From: Pseudomonas sp. CHM02
Lineage (GTDB): Bacteria > Pseudomonadota > Gammaproteobacteria > Pseudomonadales > Pseudomonadaceae
Assembly: GCF_000612585.1 (NCBI RefSeq)
Contig: NZ_JFCA01000005.1
Coordinates: 62,001-126,000, forward strand
Reading direction: 5' to 3'
DNA length: 64,000 nucleotides
Part shown: positions 17,647 to 26,710 of the stretch, one piece after another
Numbering within the stretch: position 1 is the first letter of the stretch
How the letters are laid out: every line of letters begins with the position of its first letter
Notes under the pieces: model-generated
Seen by the model: only the letters and a program-made list of their open reading frames with translations
What the model was told of the DNA's origin: nothing
Database searches by the model: none
Program-made: the position numbers and the translations under genes

Positions 17647-18255
17647 ATGACCGCTTCCCTAACCGCAGAACGTGCGAGCCTGCGCTCCCAGCGCCTGAAC
17701 CAGATCACCAACGAGCCACACACCAAGCTCGATGCACTGGTCAAGGCCCACGCCCCGTTTGAAACCCAGGCCAACTTCGCCCGTTTCGTGGTCGCGCAAT
17801 ACCTGTTCCAGTCGGAACTGGTAGCCCTGTACAACGACCCCGAGCTGATCAAGATCGTGCCGGACCTGGCCGAGCGCTGCCGCGCCGAAGCCGCCAAGCT
17901 GGATCTGGGCGACCTGGACACCGAAGTGCCTGCCCCGGTCGCCGGCGCCGTGAAGAACCCAAGCAAGGCCGAAGCCCTGGGCTGGTTGTTCGTCTCCGAA
18001 GGCTCCAAGCTGGGCGCCGCGTTCCTGATCAAGCGCGCCGTGGGCCTGGGCCTGAGCGAAACCTTCGGTGCCCGTCACCTGGGTGAGCCGGCCGGTGGTC
18101 GTGCCGAAGGCTGGAAAAGCTTCACCCGTACCCTCGACGCCCTGGAATTCAGCGCCGAAGAAGAAGCCGCGGTGGAAAAAGGCGCAATCGACGCGTTCGT
18201 ACGCTTCACCGTGCTGCTGGAACAGGCGTACGCTAGCGCCCCGGAACTGGCGTAA
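17647..18255 (+). CDS. hemO: Biliverdin-producing heme oxygenase (HemO/PigA type)
   Basis: A 202-residue cytosolic heme oxygenase that opens heme to biliverdin, CO and Fe2+. The proximal heme ligand region LNQITNEPHTKL (His25), FARFVVAQYLFQSELV, the distal-helix segment GWLFVSEGSKLGAAFLIK and FGARHLGEPAGGRAEGWKSF closely match the P. aeruginosa PigA pattern that I know. The start ATG at 17647 has an AAGGA site; the longer frame upstream runs back towards the terminator and lacks one. It lies behind a strong terminator, so it probably has its own promoter, but it belongs to the same heme-acquisition locus. Confidence 0.95.
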   Translation: MTASLTAERASLRSQRLNQITNEPHTKLDALVKAHAPFETQANFARFVVAQYLFQSELVALYNDPELIKIVPDLAERCRAEAAKLDLGDLDTEVPAPVAGAVKNPSKAEALGWLFVSEGSKLGAAFLIKRAVGLGLSETFGARHLGEPAGGRAEGWKSFTRTLDALEFSAEEEAAVEKGAIDAFVRFTVLLEQAYASAPELA

Positions 18256-18278
18256 TGTTCCGGTAGAAACCGGATCAA

Positions 18279-18367
18279 TGTGGGAGCTGGCTTGCCTGCG
18301 ATAGCGGTGCGTCAGGTATAGATGCAGTGACTGACACACCGCTATCGCAGGCAAGCCAGCTCCCACA
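18279..18367. repeat. REP inverted pair
   Basis: Facing TGTGGGAGCTGGCTTGCCTGCGATAGCGGTG units, perfectly complementary over about 30 bp, between hemO and the DUF454 gene. Confidence 0.92.
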
Positions 18368-18423
18368 CTTGATTGCATTCCAACTCAGATAATCTGCATT
18401 TTCCCTACCAGATAAGCTTCACC

Positions 18424-18825
18424 ATGACCGGCAAAACCCAATCCACCTCGAAAATCGCCCGGCTCCTCTTCGGTCTGCTGGCCTACGTCAGCCTGGGCAT
18501 CGGGTTGGTGGCGATTGTCGTACCGGGTTTGCCCACCACCGAATTCATCCTGCTCGCTGCCTGGGCTGCCACCAAAAGCTCGCCGCGCCTCAGCGCCTGG
18601 CTGGAAAACCATCGGCTGTTCGGGCCGATCCTGTCCAATTGGCGCAACGGCAAGATCATCGCCCGCCGGGCCAAGGTCAGCGCCACCGTGAGCATGCTGC
18701 TATGCGCCACCCTGATGCTGGTGATACTTGATCAAGGCTGGCCGATCTACCTGGCGATTGCCGGAATGAGCCTGGGCAACCTGTGGATCTGGTCGCGACC
18801 GGAACGGCTTGCAGCGCCCGTGTAA
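18424..18825 (+). CDS. DUF454 (YbaN-like) inner-membrane protein
   Basis: A 133-residue membrane protein of the DUF454/YbaN family. Two N-terminal hydrophobic stretches (LLFGLLAYVSLGIGLVAIVVPGLPTTEFILLAAWAA) carry the family signature VPGLPTTEFILLAAW, followed by the conserved cytoplasmic LENHRLFGPILSNWRNGKII and two more hydrophobic segments. Start MTGKTQ at 18424 is preferred because the upstream frame runs into REP DNA. Function is unknown; in several genomes it neighbours heme or iron genes, as here. Confidence 0.85.
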   Translation: MTGKTQSTSKIARLLFGLLAYVSLGIGLVAIVVPGLPTTEFILLAAWAATKSSPRLSAWLENHRLFGPILSNWRNGKIIARRAKVSATVSMLLCATLMLVILDQGWPIYLAIAGMSLGNLWIWSRPERLAAPV

Positions 18826-18964
18826 CGCTGCGTGCAGGGTTTTCCCTACCGCTCATCGCCTACTTCTCATGAAATGGTTTGTTACGCCGATGTTCCAGAC
18901 ATAGCGCTGAATGGACTTGGCCTGCACTGCGTGCTTTTCCACACGTCCATTCGCGAGTGAGCCT

Positions 18965-21103
18965 ATGTTCAACACCCTCTCCATCCGCCTGAAAATCGTG
19001 CTGTTGTCCGGCCTTTGCCTGCTGGGGGTGATTGCGCTGGTCGTCAGCATCAATATCTACAACACCACCCAGAATGATCAGTTGGTCAGCGATTCAAGCT
19101 CGCGCATGCTCACCGCCAGTGTGGAACAACTGCTGCAGGCCAAGGCTGCCGAACAAGCGGTGCAGTTGCAGAAAACCTTTGGCGACAGCCTGGTGGCCGT
19201 GACCGCCCTGGCCGACCAGATCAAGGACCTGCGCAGCCTGGCCGCCCAACGCGGACTGGAGGCCGGCGCGCTGCGCGAAGCACTCAACCAGAGCCTGAAA
19301 ACCGCCTTCGAGCGCAACAGCAAGGTGCTGGGCATCTGGCTTTCATTCGAGCCCAATGCCCTGGATGGCAAAGACAATGAATTCATCGACGACAAGGCCC
19401 GCGTCTCCAACGAGAAAGGCCGGTTCTCCAGCTACTGGAGCCGCGCCGGTGGTGAAGGCCTGAACACCATCATGGTCGAGGACGACCTGACCAAGACCAC
19501 CCTCAACCTCAGCGGCACGCCCTATAACATCTGGTACACCTGCCCACGGGATACCCGCAACACCTGCCTGCTTGACCCGTACGAAGACACGGTGGCCGGC
19601 CAACCCGTGTTGATGACCACCATTTCCTTGCCCTTGCTGGTGGACGGCAAAGTCATCGGCGTCGTCGGTGTCGATATCGCCCTCACCTCCCTGCAAGCCA
19701 CCACCGACGCCGCACAGAAAGACCTGTTCAACGGCGCGGCGCACCTGGAAATTCTATCCAGCAGCGGTTTGATTGCTGCCTACAGCGGCGAGCCGGCCAA
19801 GGTCGGCAAGAACCTGACCGACACCCTCGGCGCCGAAGGCAAGGAAATCGTGCAACTGCTGGCCAACGACACCCGCATGATCCGCGAACAGGCCGACACC
19901 ATTCGTGCCGTGTACCCGGTCAAGCCGATTGCCGACGCCAAGCCCTGGGGCGTGGTGATCAAGCTGTCGAAAACCGTGCTGCTCGCTGATAACGTCAAGC
20001 TGCAAGCCGTGCTCGACGATGCCCAAGCGACCGGCACCCTCAAGGCACTGCTGGTGGCCGCTGTGGCCGGCGTGCTGGGCCTGCTGCTGATCTGGCTGAC
20101 CGCCACCGGCGTCACCCGTCCGATCAACAGCGTGGCAGCCATGCTCAAGGACATCGCCAGCGGTGACGGCGACCTCACCCAACGCCTGGCGTACGCGAAG
20201 AAGGATGAACTGGGCGAGTTGGTGAACTGGTTCAACCGTTTCCTCGACAAGCTGCAACCGACCATCGCGCAGATCAAGCAGAGCATCACCGAAGCTCGCG
20301 GCACCGCTGACCAGTCATCCGCCATCGCCCGCCAGACCAGCGAGGGTATGCAGGTGCAGTTCCGCGAGATCGACCAGGTCGCCACCGCATCCAATGAAAT
20401 GAGCGCCACTGCCCACGACGTCGCCAACAGCGCCTCGAATGCCGCCAGTGCGGCACGCGGTGCCGATCAGTCGGCGCGCGAAGGCATGTCGATCATCGAG
20501 CAGAGCACCCGCGATATCACCTCCCTGGCCGAAGAGGTCAGCAAGGCCGTGGGCGAAGTCGAAGCCCTGGCGGTCAACAGCGAGCAGATTGGTTCAGTGC
20601 TGGAAGTGATCCGCAGCATTGCCGAGCAGACCAACCTGCTGGCACTCAACGCCGCCATCGAAGCCGCGCGCGCCGGGGAAAGCGGCCGGGGGTTTGCGGT
20701 GGTGGCCGACGAAGTGCGCAACCTGGCCAAGCGCACCCAGGATTCGGTGGAGGAAATCCGCCTGGTGATCGAACGCATCCAGAGCGGCACCCGTGGCGTG
20801 GTTGCCACCATGCACTCGAGCCAGAACCAGGCCCAGAGCAACGCGGGGCAGATCCATCAAGCGGTACAGGCTCTGGGCAAGATCAGCGATGCCGTCACCG
20901 TGATCAGCGACATGAACCTGCAGATCGCCAGTGCCGCCGAACAACAGAGCGCCGTGGCCGAAGAGGTCAACCGCAACGTCTCGGCGATCCGCACCGTGAC
21001 CGAAACCCTCACCGGCCAGGCCACCGAGTCAGCGGCCATCAGCAGCCAACTCAATGCATTGGCCAGCCAGCAGATGAAGTTGATGGATCAGTTCAGGGTC
21101 TGA
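18965..21103 (+). CDS. Methyl-accepting chemotaxis protein with dCache sensor domain
   Basis: A 712-residue chemoreceptor. Helix 1 is at about residues 10-32, a long periplasmic dCache domain at about 35-360 ([26 protein letters not shown], then [16 protein letters not shown]), helix 2 at about 365-385, a HAMP domain with [22 protein letters not shown], and a signalling domain with the invariant hairpin tip [35 protein letters not shown]. The canonical amino-acid-binding dCache motif is not obvious, so the ligand is unknown. No CheB/CheR pentapeptide is visible at the C-terminus. It stands alone between unrelated genes. Confidence 0.92.
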   Translation: MFNTLSIRLKIVLLSGLCLLGVIALVVSINIYNTTQNDQLVSDSSSRMLTASVEQLLQAKAAEQAVQLQKTFGDSLVAVTALADQIKDLRSLAAQRGLEAGALREALNQSLKTAFERNSKVLGIWLSFEPNALDGKDNEFIDDKARVSNEKGRFSSYWSRAGGEGLNTIMVEDDLTKTTLNLSGTPYNIWYTCPRDTRNTCLLDPYEDTVAGQPVLMTTISLPLLVDGKVIGVVGVDIALTSLQATTDAAQKDLFNGAAHLEILSSSGLIAAYSGEPAKVGKNLTDTLGAEGKEIVQLLANDTRMIREQADTIRAVYPVKPIADAKPWGVVIKLSKTVLLADNVKLQAVLDDAQATGTLKALLVAAVAGVLGLLLIWLTATGVTRPINSVAAMLKDIASGDGDLTQRLAYAKKDELGELVNWFNRFLDKLQPTIAQIKQSITEARGTADQSSAIARQTSEGMQVQFREIDQVATASNEMSATAHDVANSASNAASAARGADQSAREGMSIIEQSTRDITSLAEEVSKAVGEVEALAVNSEQIGSVLEVIRSIAEQTNLLALNAAIEAARAGESGRGFAVVADEVRNLAKRTQDSVEEIRLVIERIQSGTRGVVATMHSSQNQAQSNAGQIHQAVQALGKISDAVTVISDMNLQIASAAEQQSAVAEEVNRNVSAIRTVTETLTGQATESAAISSQLNALASQQMKLMDQFRV

Positions 21104-21120
21104 CAGCTTGCACGAAACCC

Positions 21121-21204
21121 TGCAGGACCCGGCTTGCCGGCGATGGCAGCCTTGAAATTGATGCAACTCTCAAGGGCCTCATCGCCGGCAAGCCGGCCCC
21201 TACC
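21121..21204. repeat. REP inverted pair
   Basis: Facing units CAGGACCCGGCTTGCCGGCGATGGC and CCTCATCGCCGGCAAGCCGGCCCCTA, between the convergent chemoreceptor and nitroreductase genes. Confidence 0.88.
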
Positions 21205-21205
21205 A

Positions 21206-21769
21206 TTAGAGACCAGTCCAAGCCTGGACAAACGCCGCCACATCCTCTTTAGCCGCCGTACGCGGCGGGTTCTGCGGCGTCCCCAGGTAGAGAAAGCCGA
21301 TCACTTCCTCATTCGCCGTCAACCCCAGGCCTTTGGCAACGTGGGCCGAGTAGGACAATTCGCCCGTGCGCCACACCGCACCGATCCCCTGGGCATACGC
21401 GGCCAACAGGATACCGTGGGCGGCGCAGGCGGCAGCCAGCAGTTGCTCGGACTTGGGCACCTTGAAGTGTTCCTGCAGACGGGCAATCACCACCACCACC
21501 AGCGGCGCGCGCAATGGGCCGTTCTGCGCCTTGTCGATGGCGGCTTGCGGTGCATCGGCGTCCTGCAGGCGCGCAGCTTCGGCCAGCAGCGTGCCCATCT
21601 GCTCACGAGCAGCCCCTTCAACCGTCAGGAAACGCCAAGGGCGCAGTTGGCCGTGGTCAGGCGCGCGCATCGCCGCGGCGAACAGCACGTCGCGCTGCTC
21701 CTGGGTCGGTGCCGGCTCCAGCAGACGCGGCACGGAAACACGGTTGAGCAAAGCGTCGAGAGCCTGCAT
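21206..21769 (-). CDS. Nitroreductase family protein (YdjA-like)
   Basis: A 187-residue FMN-dependent NAD(P)H oxidoreductase. Features are the family start (LLNRVSVPRLLEPAPTQEQ), the FMN-contacting AAMRAPDHGQLRPWRF, the core AACAAHGILLAAYAQGIGAVWRTG and the short C-terminus FLYLGTP. Length and the APDHG/RPW pattern match the small YdjA subgroup rather than NfsB. Physiological substrate unknown. It is transcribed away from the DUF1111-imelysin operon. Confidence 0.88.
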   Translation of the reverse strand: MQALDALLNRVSVPRLLEPAPTQEQRDVLFAAAMRAPDHGQLRPWRFLTVEGAAREQMGTLLAEAARLQDADAPQAAIDKAQNGPLRAPLVVVVIARLQEHFKVPKSEQLLAAACAAHGILLAAYAQGIGAVWRTGELSYSAHVAKGLGLTANEEVIGFLYLGTPQNPPRTAAKEDVAAFVQAWTGL

Positions 21770-21832
21770 TGGCCACCTCCAGAAAAAAATGTGCGGTCAT
21801 TCTAGCGGGAATGAATCGGGATGCCACCAAAC

Positions 21833-21851
21833 GATAATTGCTCTTATTCAT
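21833..21851. promoter_or_regulatory. Weak Fur-box-like sequence upstream of the DUF1111-imelysin operon
   Basis: GATAATTGCTCTTATTCAT matches one half of the Fur consensus well (GATAAT) and the other half poorly. It lies 60 bp upstream of the di-haem lipoprotein start. It is offered because imelysin-type operons are often iron-regulated. Confidence 0.3.
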
Positions 21852-21910
21852 TGAGCCCCGCCCTGTTAGACTTTGCGACCATCTTTTTCGCCATCGCTTC
21901 AGGAAACTCG

Positions 21911-23338
21911 ATGTTCCGTTCGCTTTTTCGCCTGTCTGCAGCGTTGCTGGCCTTGAGCCTGGCAGCCTGCGATGACGCGCCAAGGTTTACCAAGGCCGAG
22001 CCGGGTGAATCACGGGCGGGCGGCGCTGCGACGGTGAACAAGCGCGACCAGAACGCGTTTTCCCTGCCCTCGGCGAACCTGTCGCCCACGCGCCGCCTGG
22101 ACTTCAGCGTCGGCAACAGTTTCTTTCGCAGCCCGTGGGTGATCGCGCCGTCCACCACCACGGCGCGTGATGGCCTGGGCCCGTTGTTCAATACCAATGC
22201 CTGCCAGAACTGCCATATCAAGGACGGCCGCGGCCACCCGCCGCTGCCCGACGCACCCAATGCGGTGTCGATGCTGGTGCGCCTGTCGATTCCGGATACC
22301 CCGTCCTACGCCAAGCTCATCGAACAGGTTGGCGTAGTGCCCGAGCCCGTCTACGGCGGACAACTGCAAGACATGGCGGTGCCCGGCGTCGTGCCGGAAG
22401 GCAAGGTGCGGGTCGACTACACGCCGGTCAACGTGACGTTCAAGGACGGCACCGTGGTCGAGCTGCGCAAGCCGGACCTGCAGATCACCCAGCTTGGCTA
22501 CGGCCCGATGCATCCGGACACACGTTTCTCCGCCCGCATCGCCCCGCCGATGATCGGCCTGGGCCTGCTCGAAGCCATCAGCGACGCCGATATCCTGCGC
22601 AACACCGACCCGAAGACCGCCGACAAGGAAGCCATCGTCGGGCGCGCCAACTGGGTCTGGGACGATGCCCAGCAAAAAACCGTGCTCGGGCGTTTTGGCT
22701 GGAAAGCCGGGCAGCCCAACCTCAATCAACAAAATGTTCACGCGTTCTCTGGTGATATGGGCCTCACCACCACCCTGAGACCGTTCGATGACTGCACCGA
22801 TGCCCAGGTCGCCTGCAAACAGGCCCCCAACGGCAATGGCGCCGACGGCGAGCAGGAAGTCAGCGACAATATCCTGCGCCTGGTGCTGTTCTACACCCGC
22901 AACCTGGCTGTGCCGGCGCGCCGTGGCGTCAATACGCCGCAGGTGCTGGCTGGCAAGAACCTGTTCTATCAAGCGGGCTGCCAGGGTTGCCACACGCCCG
23001 CGTTCACCACGGCCGCGAACGCCGCCGAACCGGAACTGGCCAACCAGGTGATCCGCCCCTACAGCGACCTGCTGTTGCACGACATGGGCGATGGCCTGGC
23101 CGACAACCGCAGTGAATTCAAGGCCGGTGGCCGCGACTGGCGCACGCCGCCGTTGTGGGGCATCGGCCTGACGCAAACCGTCAGTGGCCACACCCAGTTT
23201 TTGCATGATGGCCGCGCCCGCGACCTGCTCGAAGCCGTGCTGTGGCATGGCGGCGAAGCACAAGCGGCGCAGCAGCATGTGTTGTCCTTCAATGCCGAGC
23301 AGCGCGCTGCGTTGCTGGCGTTCCTGAATTCTTTATAA
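21911..23338 (+). CDS. Di-haem oxidoreductase-family (DUF1111) lipoprotein
   Basis: A 475-residue envelope protein of the DHOR/DUF1111 (thiol-oxidoreductase-like) family. The signal peptide ends in a lipobox SLAAC (Cys20). Two c-type heme motifs are present: CQNCH at residues 98-102 and CQGCH near residue 357, each in a cytochrome-c-like lobe. C-terminal WRTPPLWGIGLTQ and FLHDGRARDLLEAVLWHGGEA are family signatures. It is first in an operon with an imelysin lipoprotein and a DUF1513 protein. Such trios are linked to periplasmic metal (iron) handling, but the reaction is not established. Confidence 0.85.
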   Translation: MFRSLFRLSAALLALSLAACDDAPRFTKAEPGESRAGGAATVNKRDQNAFSLPSANLSPTRRLDFSVGNSFFRSPWVIAPSTTTARDGLGPLFNTNACQNCHIKDGRGHPPLPDAPNAVSMLVRLSIPDTPSYAKLIEQVGVVPEPVYGGQLQDMAVPGVVPEGKVRVDYTPVNVTFKDGTVVELRKPDLQITQLGYGPMHPDTRFSARIAPPMIGLGLLEAISDADILRNTDPKTADKEAIVGRANWVWDDAQQKTVLGRFGWKAGQPNLNQQNVHAFSGDMGLTTTLRPFDDCTDAQVACKQAPNGNGADGEQEVSDNILRLVLFYTRNLAVPARRGVNTPQVLAGKNLFYQAGCQGCHTPAFTTAANAAEPELANQVIRPYSDLLLHDMGDGLADNRSEFKAGGRDWRTPPLWGIGLTQTVSGHTQFLHDGRARDLLEAVLWHGGEAQAAQQHVLSFNAEQRAALLAFLNSL

Positions 23339-23369
23339 GCTTTGCCCCAATTACAGAAGGGAGCTCGAC

Positions 23370-24434
23370 ATGTTCCGTCCCAAGTTGTTGTTCACCAGCC
23401 TTGCCGCCCTCGCCCTCGGCGCCTGCTCGCCTCAGGACCCGCAAGCGGTGACCTCGGCGGCCATCGCCAAGCAAGTGATCCTGCCGACCTACAGCCGTTG
23501 GGTCGAAGCCGACCGCCAGTTGGCCGTCAGCGCCCTGGCCTACTGCCAGGGCAAGGAAAGCCTGGAGACCGCGCGTGCCGATTTCCTCCACGCACAAAAG
23601 GCCTGGGCCGAGTTGCAACCGCTGCTGATCGGCCCGCTGGCTGAAGGCAACCGCGCCTGGCAGGTACAGTTCTGGCCGGACAAGAAAAACCTGGTCGGTC
23701 GCCAGGTCGAGCAACTGGTCACTGCCCAGCCACAGATCGACGGCGCCGCCCTGGCCAAGTCCAGCGTGGTGGTGCAAGGCCTGTCGGCCTACGAATACAT
23801 CCTCTACGACGCCAAGACCGAGATCGCCGACGAAACCCAGAAGGCCCGTTACTGCCCGCTGCTGGTGGCCATTGGTGACCGTCAGAAGGCCCTGGCCGAA
23901 GAGATCCTGGCCAGCTGGAACAGCACCGACGGCATGCTGGCGCAGATGACCAAGTTTCCGAACCAGCGCTACGCCGACTCCCACGAAGCCATTGCCGACC
24001 TGCTGCGCGTCCAAGTGACCGCACTGGACACCCTGAAGAAAAAACTCGGCACGCCAATGGGCCGCCAGACCAAGGGTATTCCACAACCGTTCCAGGCCGA
24101 TGCGTGGCGCAGCCAGTCGTCCCTGCAAAGCCTGGAAGCCAGCCTTGCGGCAGCCCAGACCGTGTGGGTCGGGGTCGACAACAAAGGCCTGCGTGGCCTG
24201 CTGCCTTCCGAGCAGAAACCATTGGCCGACAAGATCGACGCCGCCTATGCCGCGTCGCTGAAACTGTTCGCCAGCAACCAGCGCACCCTCAATGAACTGC
24301 TGGCCGACGACGCCGGGCGCCAGCAGCTCAACGATATCTACGACAGCCTCAACGTCGTCCACCGCCTGCATGAAGGCGAATTGGCCAAGGCGCTGGGCAT
24401 CCAACTGGGCTTCAATGCCAACGACGGTGACTGA
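23370..24434 (+). CDS. Imelysin-family (peptidase M75-like) lipoprotein
   Basis: A 354-residue envelope lipoprotein; signal peptide with lipobox ALGAC (Cys19). The imelysin fold is alpha-helical with two four-helix bundles. The family's GxHxxE putative metal site reads GLSAYE at residues 137-142, so the His is replaced by Ser while Gly and Glu remain. That makes peptidase activity doubtful and points to a binding role, as proposed for iron-regulated EfeO/IrpA-like imelysins. The 3' end overlaps the next start as TGATG, so the operon is tightly coupled. Confidence 0.85.
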   Translation: MFRPKLLFTSLAALALGACSPQDPQAVTSAAIAKQVILPTYSRWVEADRQLAVSALAYCQGKESLETARADFLHAQKAWAELQPLLIGPLAEGNRAWQVQFWPDKKNLVGRQVEQLVTAQPQIDGAALAKSSVVVQGLSAYEYILYDAKTEIADETQKARYCPLLVAIGDRQKALAEEILASWNSTDGMLAQMTKFPNQRYADSHEAIADLLRVQVTALDTLKKKLGTPMGRQTKGIPQPFQADAWRSQSSLQSLEASLAAAQTVWVGVDNKGLRGLLPSEQKPLADKIDAAYAASLKLFASNQRTLNELLADDAGRQQLNDIYDSLNVVHRLHEGELAKALGIQLGFNANDGD

Positions 24435-25534
24435 TGATGCTCAGGCGACAGGCTTTGGCGGTTGGCAGCGTGCTGCTCAGCGCCCTCACGTTGGGTGGCT
24501 GGACGCTGTTCAAAGGGAAGGACAAGGGGCCGCTGCTGCTGTCGGCGCGGGATGATGCGGACGGCAAGCACTATGCCGTGGGCTACCGCCTGGACGGCAA
24601 GCAGGTGTTTGCCACCCAGGTCGGCCAGCGTTGTCACGACATCATCAACCACCCGACACTGCCGATCGCACTGTTTGTCGCCCGGCGCCCGGGCACCGAG
24701 AGTTACCTGATCGACCTGCGTGATGGCGCGCTGCTGCAAACCATCACCTCGAACGCCAATCGCCACTTCTATGGCCATGCGGTCATTCACAAGAGCGGCG
24801 ACTGGCTGTACGCCACCGAAAACGACACGTCCAACCCCGGCCGTGGCCTGCTCGGCGTGTACAGGTTCGACGGCGAGCGGCTGGTGCACAGTGGCGAAAT
24901 CTCCACCCACGGTATCGGCCCGCATCAGGTGTCGTGGATGCCTGACGGCGAAACCCTGGTGGTGGCCAACGGCGGCATTCGTACCGAAGCCGAAAGCCGC
25001 GTGGAGATGAACCTCAACGCCATGGAACCGAGCCTGGTGCTGATGCACCGCGACGGCACCTTGATCAGCAAGGAAACCCTGGGCCAGCAGATGAACAGCG
25101 TGCGCCATATGGGGATCGCCAGCGATGGCACCCTCCTCACCGGGCAGCAGTTCATGGGACCGTCCCAGGAGCGTTCCGAGTTGTTGGCGATCAAGCGCCC
25201 TGGGCAGCCGTTCGTGGCCTTCCCGGTGGCCGATGAGCAGTTGCAGGCCATGGGGCACTACACCGCCAGCGTGGCGGTGCACAGTGAACTGCGCCTGGTG
25301 GCGTTGACCGCCCCGCGAGGCAACCGCTTCTTTATCTGGGACATAGACAGCGGTGAGCTGCGGCTGGATGGACCGTTGCCCGATTGTGCCGGTGTAGGTG
25401 CCGTAGAGGACGGCTTCGTCGTGACGTCCGGCCAGGGCCGCTGCCGCTTCTACGATTGCCGCCAAAAACAACTGGTAGCAAAACCGTTGGAATTGCCGGC
25501 CGGGCTCTGGGACAACCATCTGCATCTGATCTGA
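24434..25534 (+). CDS. DUF1513 periplasmic beta-propeller protein
   Basis: A 366-residue protein with an N-terminal export sequence containing twin arginines (MMLRRQALAVGSVLLSALTLGGW), possibly Tat. Repeated strand patterns (HYAVGYRLDGKQVFA, YLIDLRDGALLQTI, WLYATENDTSNPGRGLLGVY, QVSWMPDGETLVVANGG) indicate a seven-bladed propeller, the DUF1513 fold. It overlaps the imelysin stop by one base; a second ATG 3 nt later is equally possible. It is the last gene of the trio and a cofactor- or metal-binding scaffold role is inferred. Confidence 0.83.
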   Translation: MMLRRQALAVGSVLLSALTLGGWTLFKGKDKGPLLLSARDDADGKHYAVGYRLDGKQVFATQVGQRCHDIINHPTLPIALFVARRPGTESYLIDLRDGALLQTITSNANRHFYGHAVIHKSGDWLYATENDTSNPGRGLLGVYRFDGERLVHSGEISTHGIGPHQVSWMPDGETLVVANGGIRTEAESRVEMNLNAMEPSLVLMHRDGTLISKETLGQQMNSVRHMGIASDGTLLTGQQFMGPSQERSELLAIKRPGQPFVAFPVADEQLQAMGHYTASVAVHSELRLVALTAPRGNRFFIWDIDSGELRLDGPLPDCAGVGAVEDGFVVTSGQGRCRFYDCRQKQLVAKPLELPAGLWDNHLHLI

Positions 25535-25608
25535 CGCGCCACGCTTAACGGGGCCGATCCTGGCCCTGTTACCTGTCAAAAATACCGTCTGGATTCCCCA
25601 CTACACTC

Positions 25609-25635
25609 TGTAGGCGCGAGCTTGCTCGCGAAGAC
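25609..25635. repeat. Single REP unit
   Basis: One hairpin unit CTGTAGGCGCGAGCTTGCTCGCGAA with a perfect GCGAGC/GCTCGC stem and no facing partner. Confidence 0.75.
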
Positions 25636-25713
25636 CGTCAACGAAAACACAACGTCCCCAGGCCGTACGCGCCGCCCTCGCACCTGCAGCCCAGAGCCGT
25701 TTTTCGAGCGCAA

Positions 25714-25745
25714 AAAAAAGGCCTCGCATCGCAAGGCCCTTTTCC
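25714..25745 (-). terminator. Rho-independent terminator of the ColRS-inaA locus
   Basis: On the minus strand, AAAAGG-GCCTTGC, loop GAT, GCGAGGC-C, then eight T. It lies just past the stop of the last minus-strand gene at 25763. Confidence 0.85.
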
Positions 25746-25762
25746 GGGGGGGGTGAATCGTT

Positions 25763-25990
25763 TCAACTCTGCGGCCTCATGCCTTGGGACATGCCAAACA
25801 TGAACAGCAACAGCTCATGATCAGGCTTGACCGCCACACTCGCCTTGGCGACGCGCGGCAGCAGGCATTGCCCATCGCCCTGCGTTGCACTCAACACCTG
25901 TGTGCGAGGCAGTTCCCAGGCCGCCAGCGCCAGGGCTGCAACGCCCAGCGCTCCGACCAGGAACAAACCTCGTGCTATTTCTAGCTTCAT
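25763..25990 (-). CDS. Small membrane protein (75 aa), last gene of the ColRS locus
   Basis: A 75-residue protein with a single N-terminal hydrophobic segment (ARGLFLVGALGVAALALAAWEL, about residues 6-26) and a basic/hydrophobic tail with one Cys (QCLLPR). Its ATG overlaps the inaA stop as ATGA, so it is translationally coupled to it and followed by a terminator, which supports it being a genuine gene. I do not recognise a family. The topology fits a small inner-membrane or secreted protein; context suggests a link to lipopolysaccharide or envelope maintenance. Confidence 0.65.
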   Translation of the reverse strand: MKLEIARGLFLVGALGVAALALAAWELPRTQVLSATQGDGQCLLPRVAKASVAVKPDHELLLFMFGMSQGMRPQS

Positions 25991-26706
25991 CTGGTTAAAC
26001 CCTTGATAGCGCTGCCAAACGCCGTCTCGTAAAAGTAGCTGAGTTTCTTCCAGTCGGTATCGTTCCACGACGAATGGCGGCGCAATTGCAGCATGTCATG
26101 GGAGGCCGCCCGATAAGCGGTCAAGCGCTGACGGCATTTTTCGAAATCCAGCAACGCCACTTCCACGTTGGCCGAATCACCTTCACCCGTCACCCGCACG
26201 AAAATATGCTTGATGTACAGGCAACCGTGCTGCCAACGGCCCTTGTGCATCCGCGCCAGCGTCCCGGCCAATTCCTTGAGTAAACGCTCATGCACCCACT
26301 CGCCGTAGTGCTCGCGGCCACCGGCGGCGTACCAGTTTTCAATTTCGTCGAAACCGTCGAGGGCGGCGGTGACCAACAGGGCCTTCCATTGGTGTTCGGG
26401 GTCGCGACGCGCCTCGCAAAACACCATTTCCGGCACACGCACATCCAACAGGCGCAGGCCCTTGATGGCATCGCGTTCGCGCAACACCGTGGGGCGACCG
26501 AAGGGGTGCAACCAGCTGCGGTAGATATGCCCGGTCTGGCGTTTGCTGTAGAGCAGGCGCCCATTGGGGCCCGTCACCCGCTGCACGCCACTTTCACCAC
26601 CACGCCGACGGTTGGGCTCCTCGACCCACTCGCCCTGCTGGCGCCAGAAATACTCAAATCGCTCTTCGGGAGCTACGTGACTGCCTGCTACGCACTCAAC
26701 TGCCAT
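25987..26706 (-). CDS. inaA: InaA / lipopolysaccharide-kinase (WaaP-type) family protein
   Basis: A 239-residue protein with a kinase-like fold of the Kdo/WaaP family. Visible elements: the nucleotide-loop region RVTGPNGRLLYSKRQTGHIYRSWLHPFGRPTVLRERDAIKGL, then the catalytic-type segment LARMHKGRWQHGCLYIKHIFV (HRD-like H-G-x-L-x-x-K-H) and metal-binding LLDFEKCRQR. It probably phosphorylates LPS core sugar. The start MAVECVAG at 26706 is preferred over the frame's upstream extension into the methyltransferase gene. It lies 4 nt after that gene, and the ColRS context matches the known colR-colS-orf222-inaA set of P. fluorescens and P. putida. Confidence 0.9.
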   Translation of the reverse strand: MAVECVAGSHVAPEERFEYFWRQQGEWVEEPNRRRGGESGVQRVTGPNGRLLYSKRQTGHIYRSWLHPFGRPTVLRERDAIKGLRLLDVRVPEMVFCEARRDPEHQWKALLVTAALDGFDEIENWYAAGGREHYGEWVHERLLKELAGTLARMHKGRWQHGCLYIKHIFVRVTGEGDSANVEVALLDFEKCRQRLTAYRAASHDMLQLRRHSSWNDTDWKKLSYFYETAFGSAIKGLTR

Positions 26707-26710
26707 CCTG

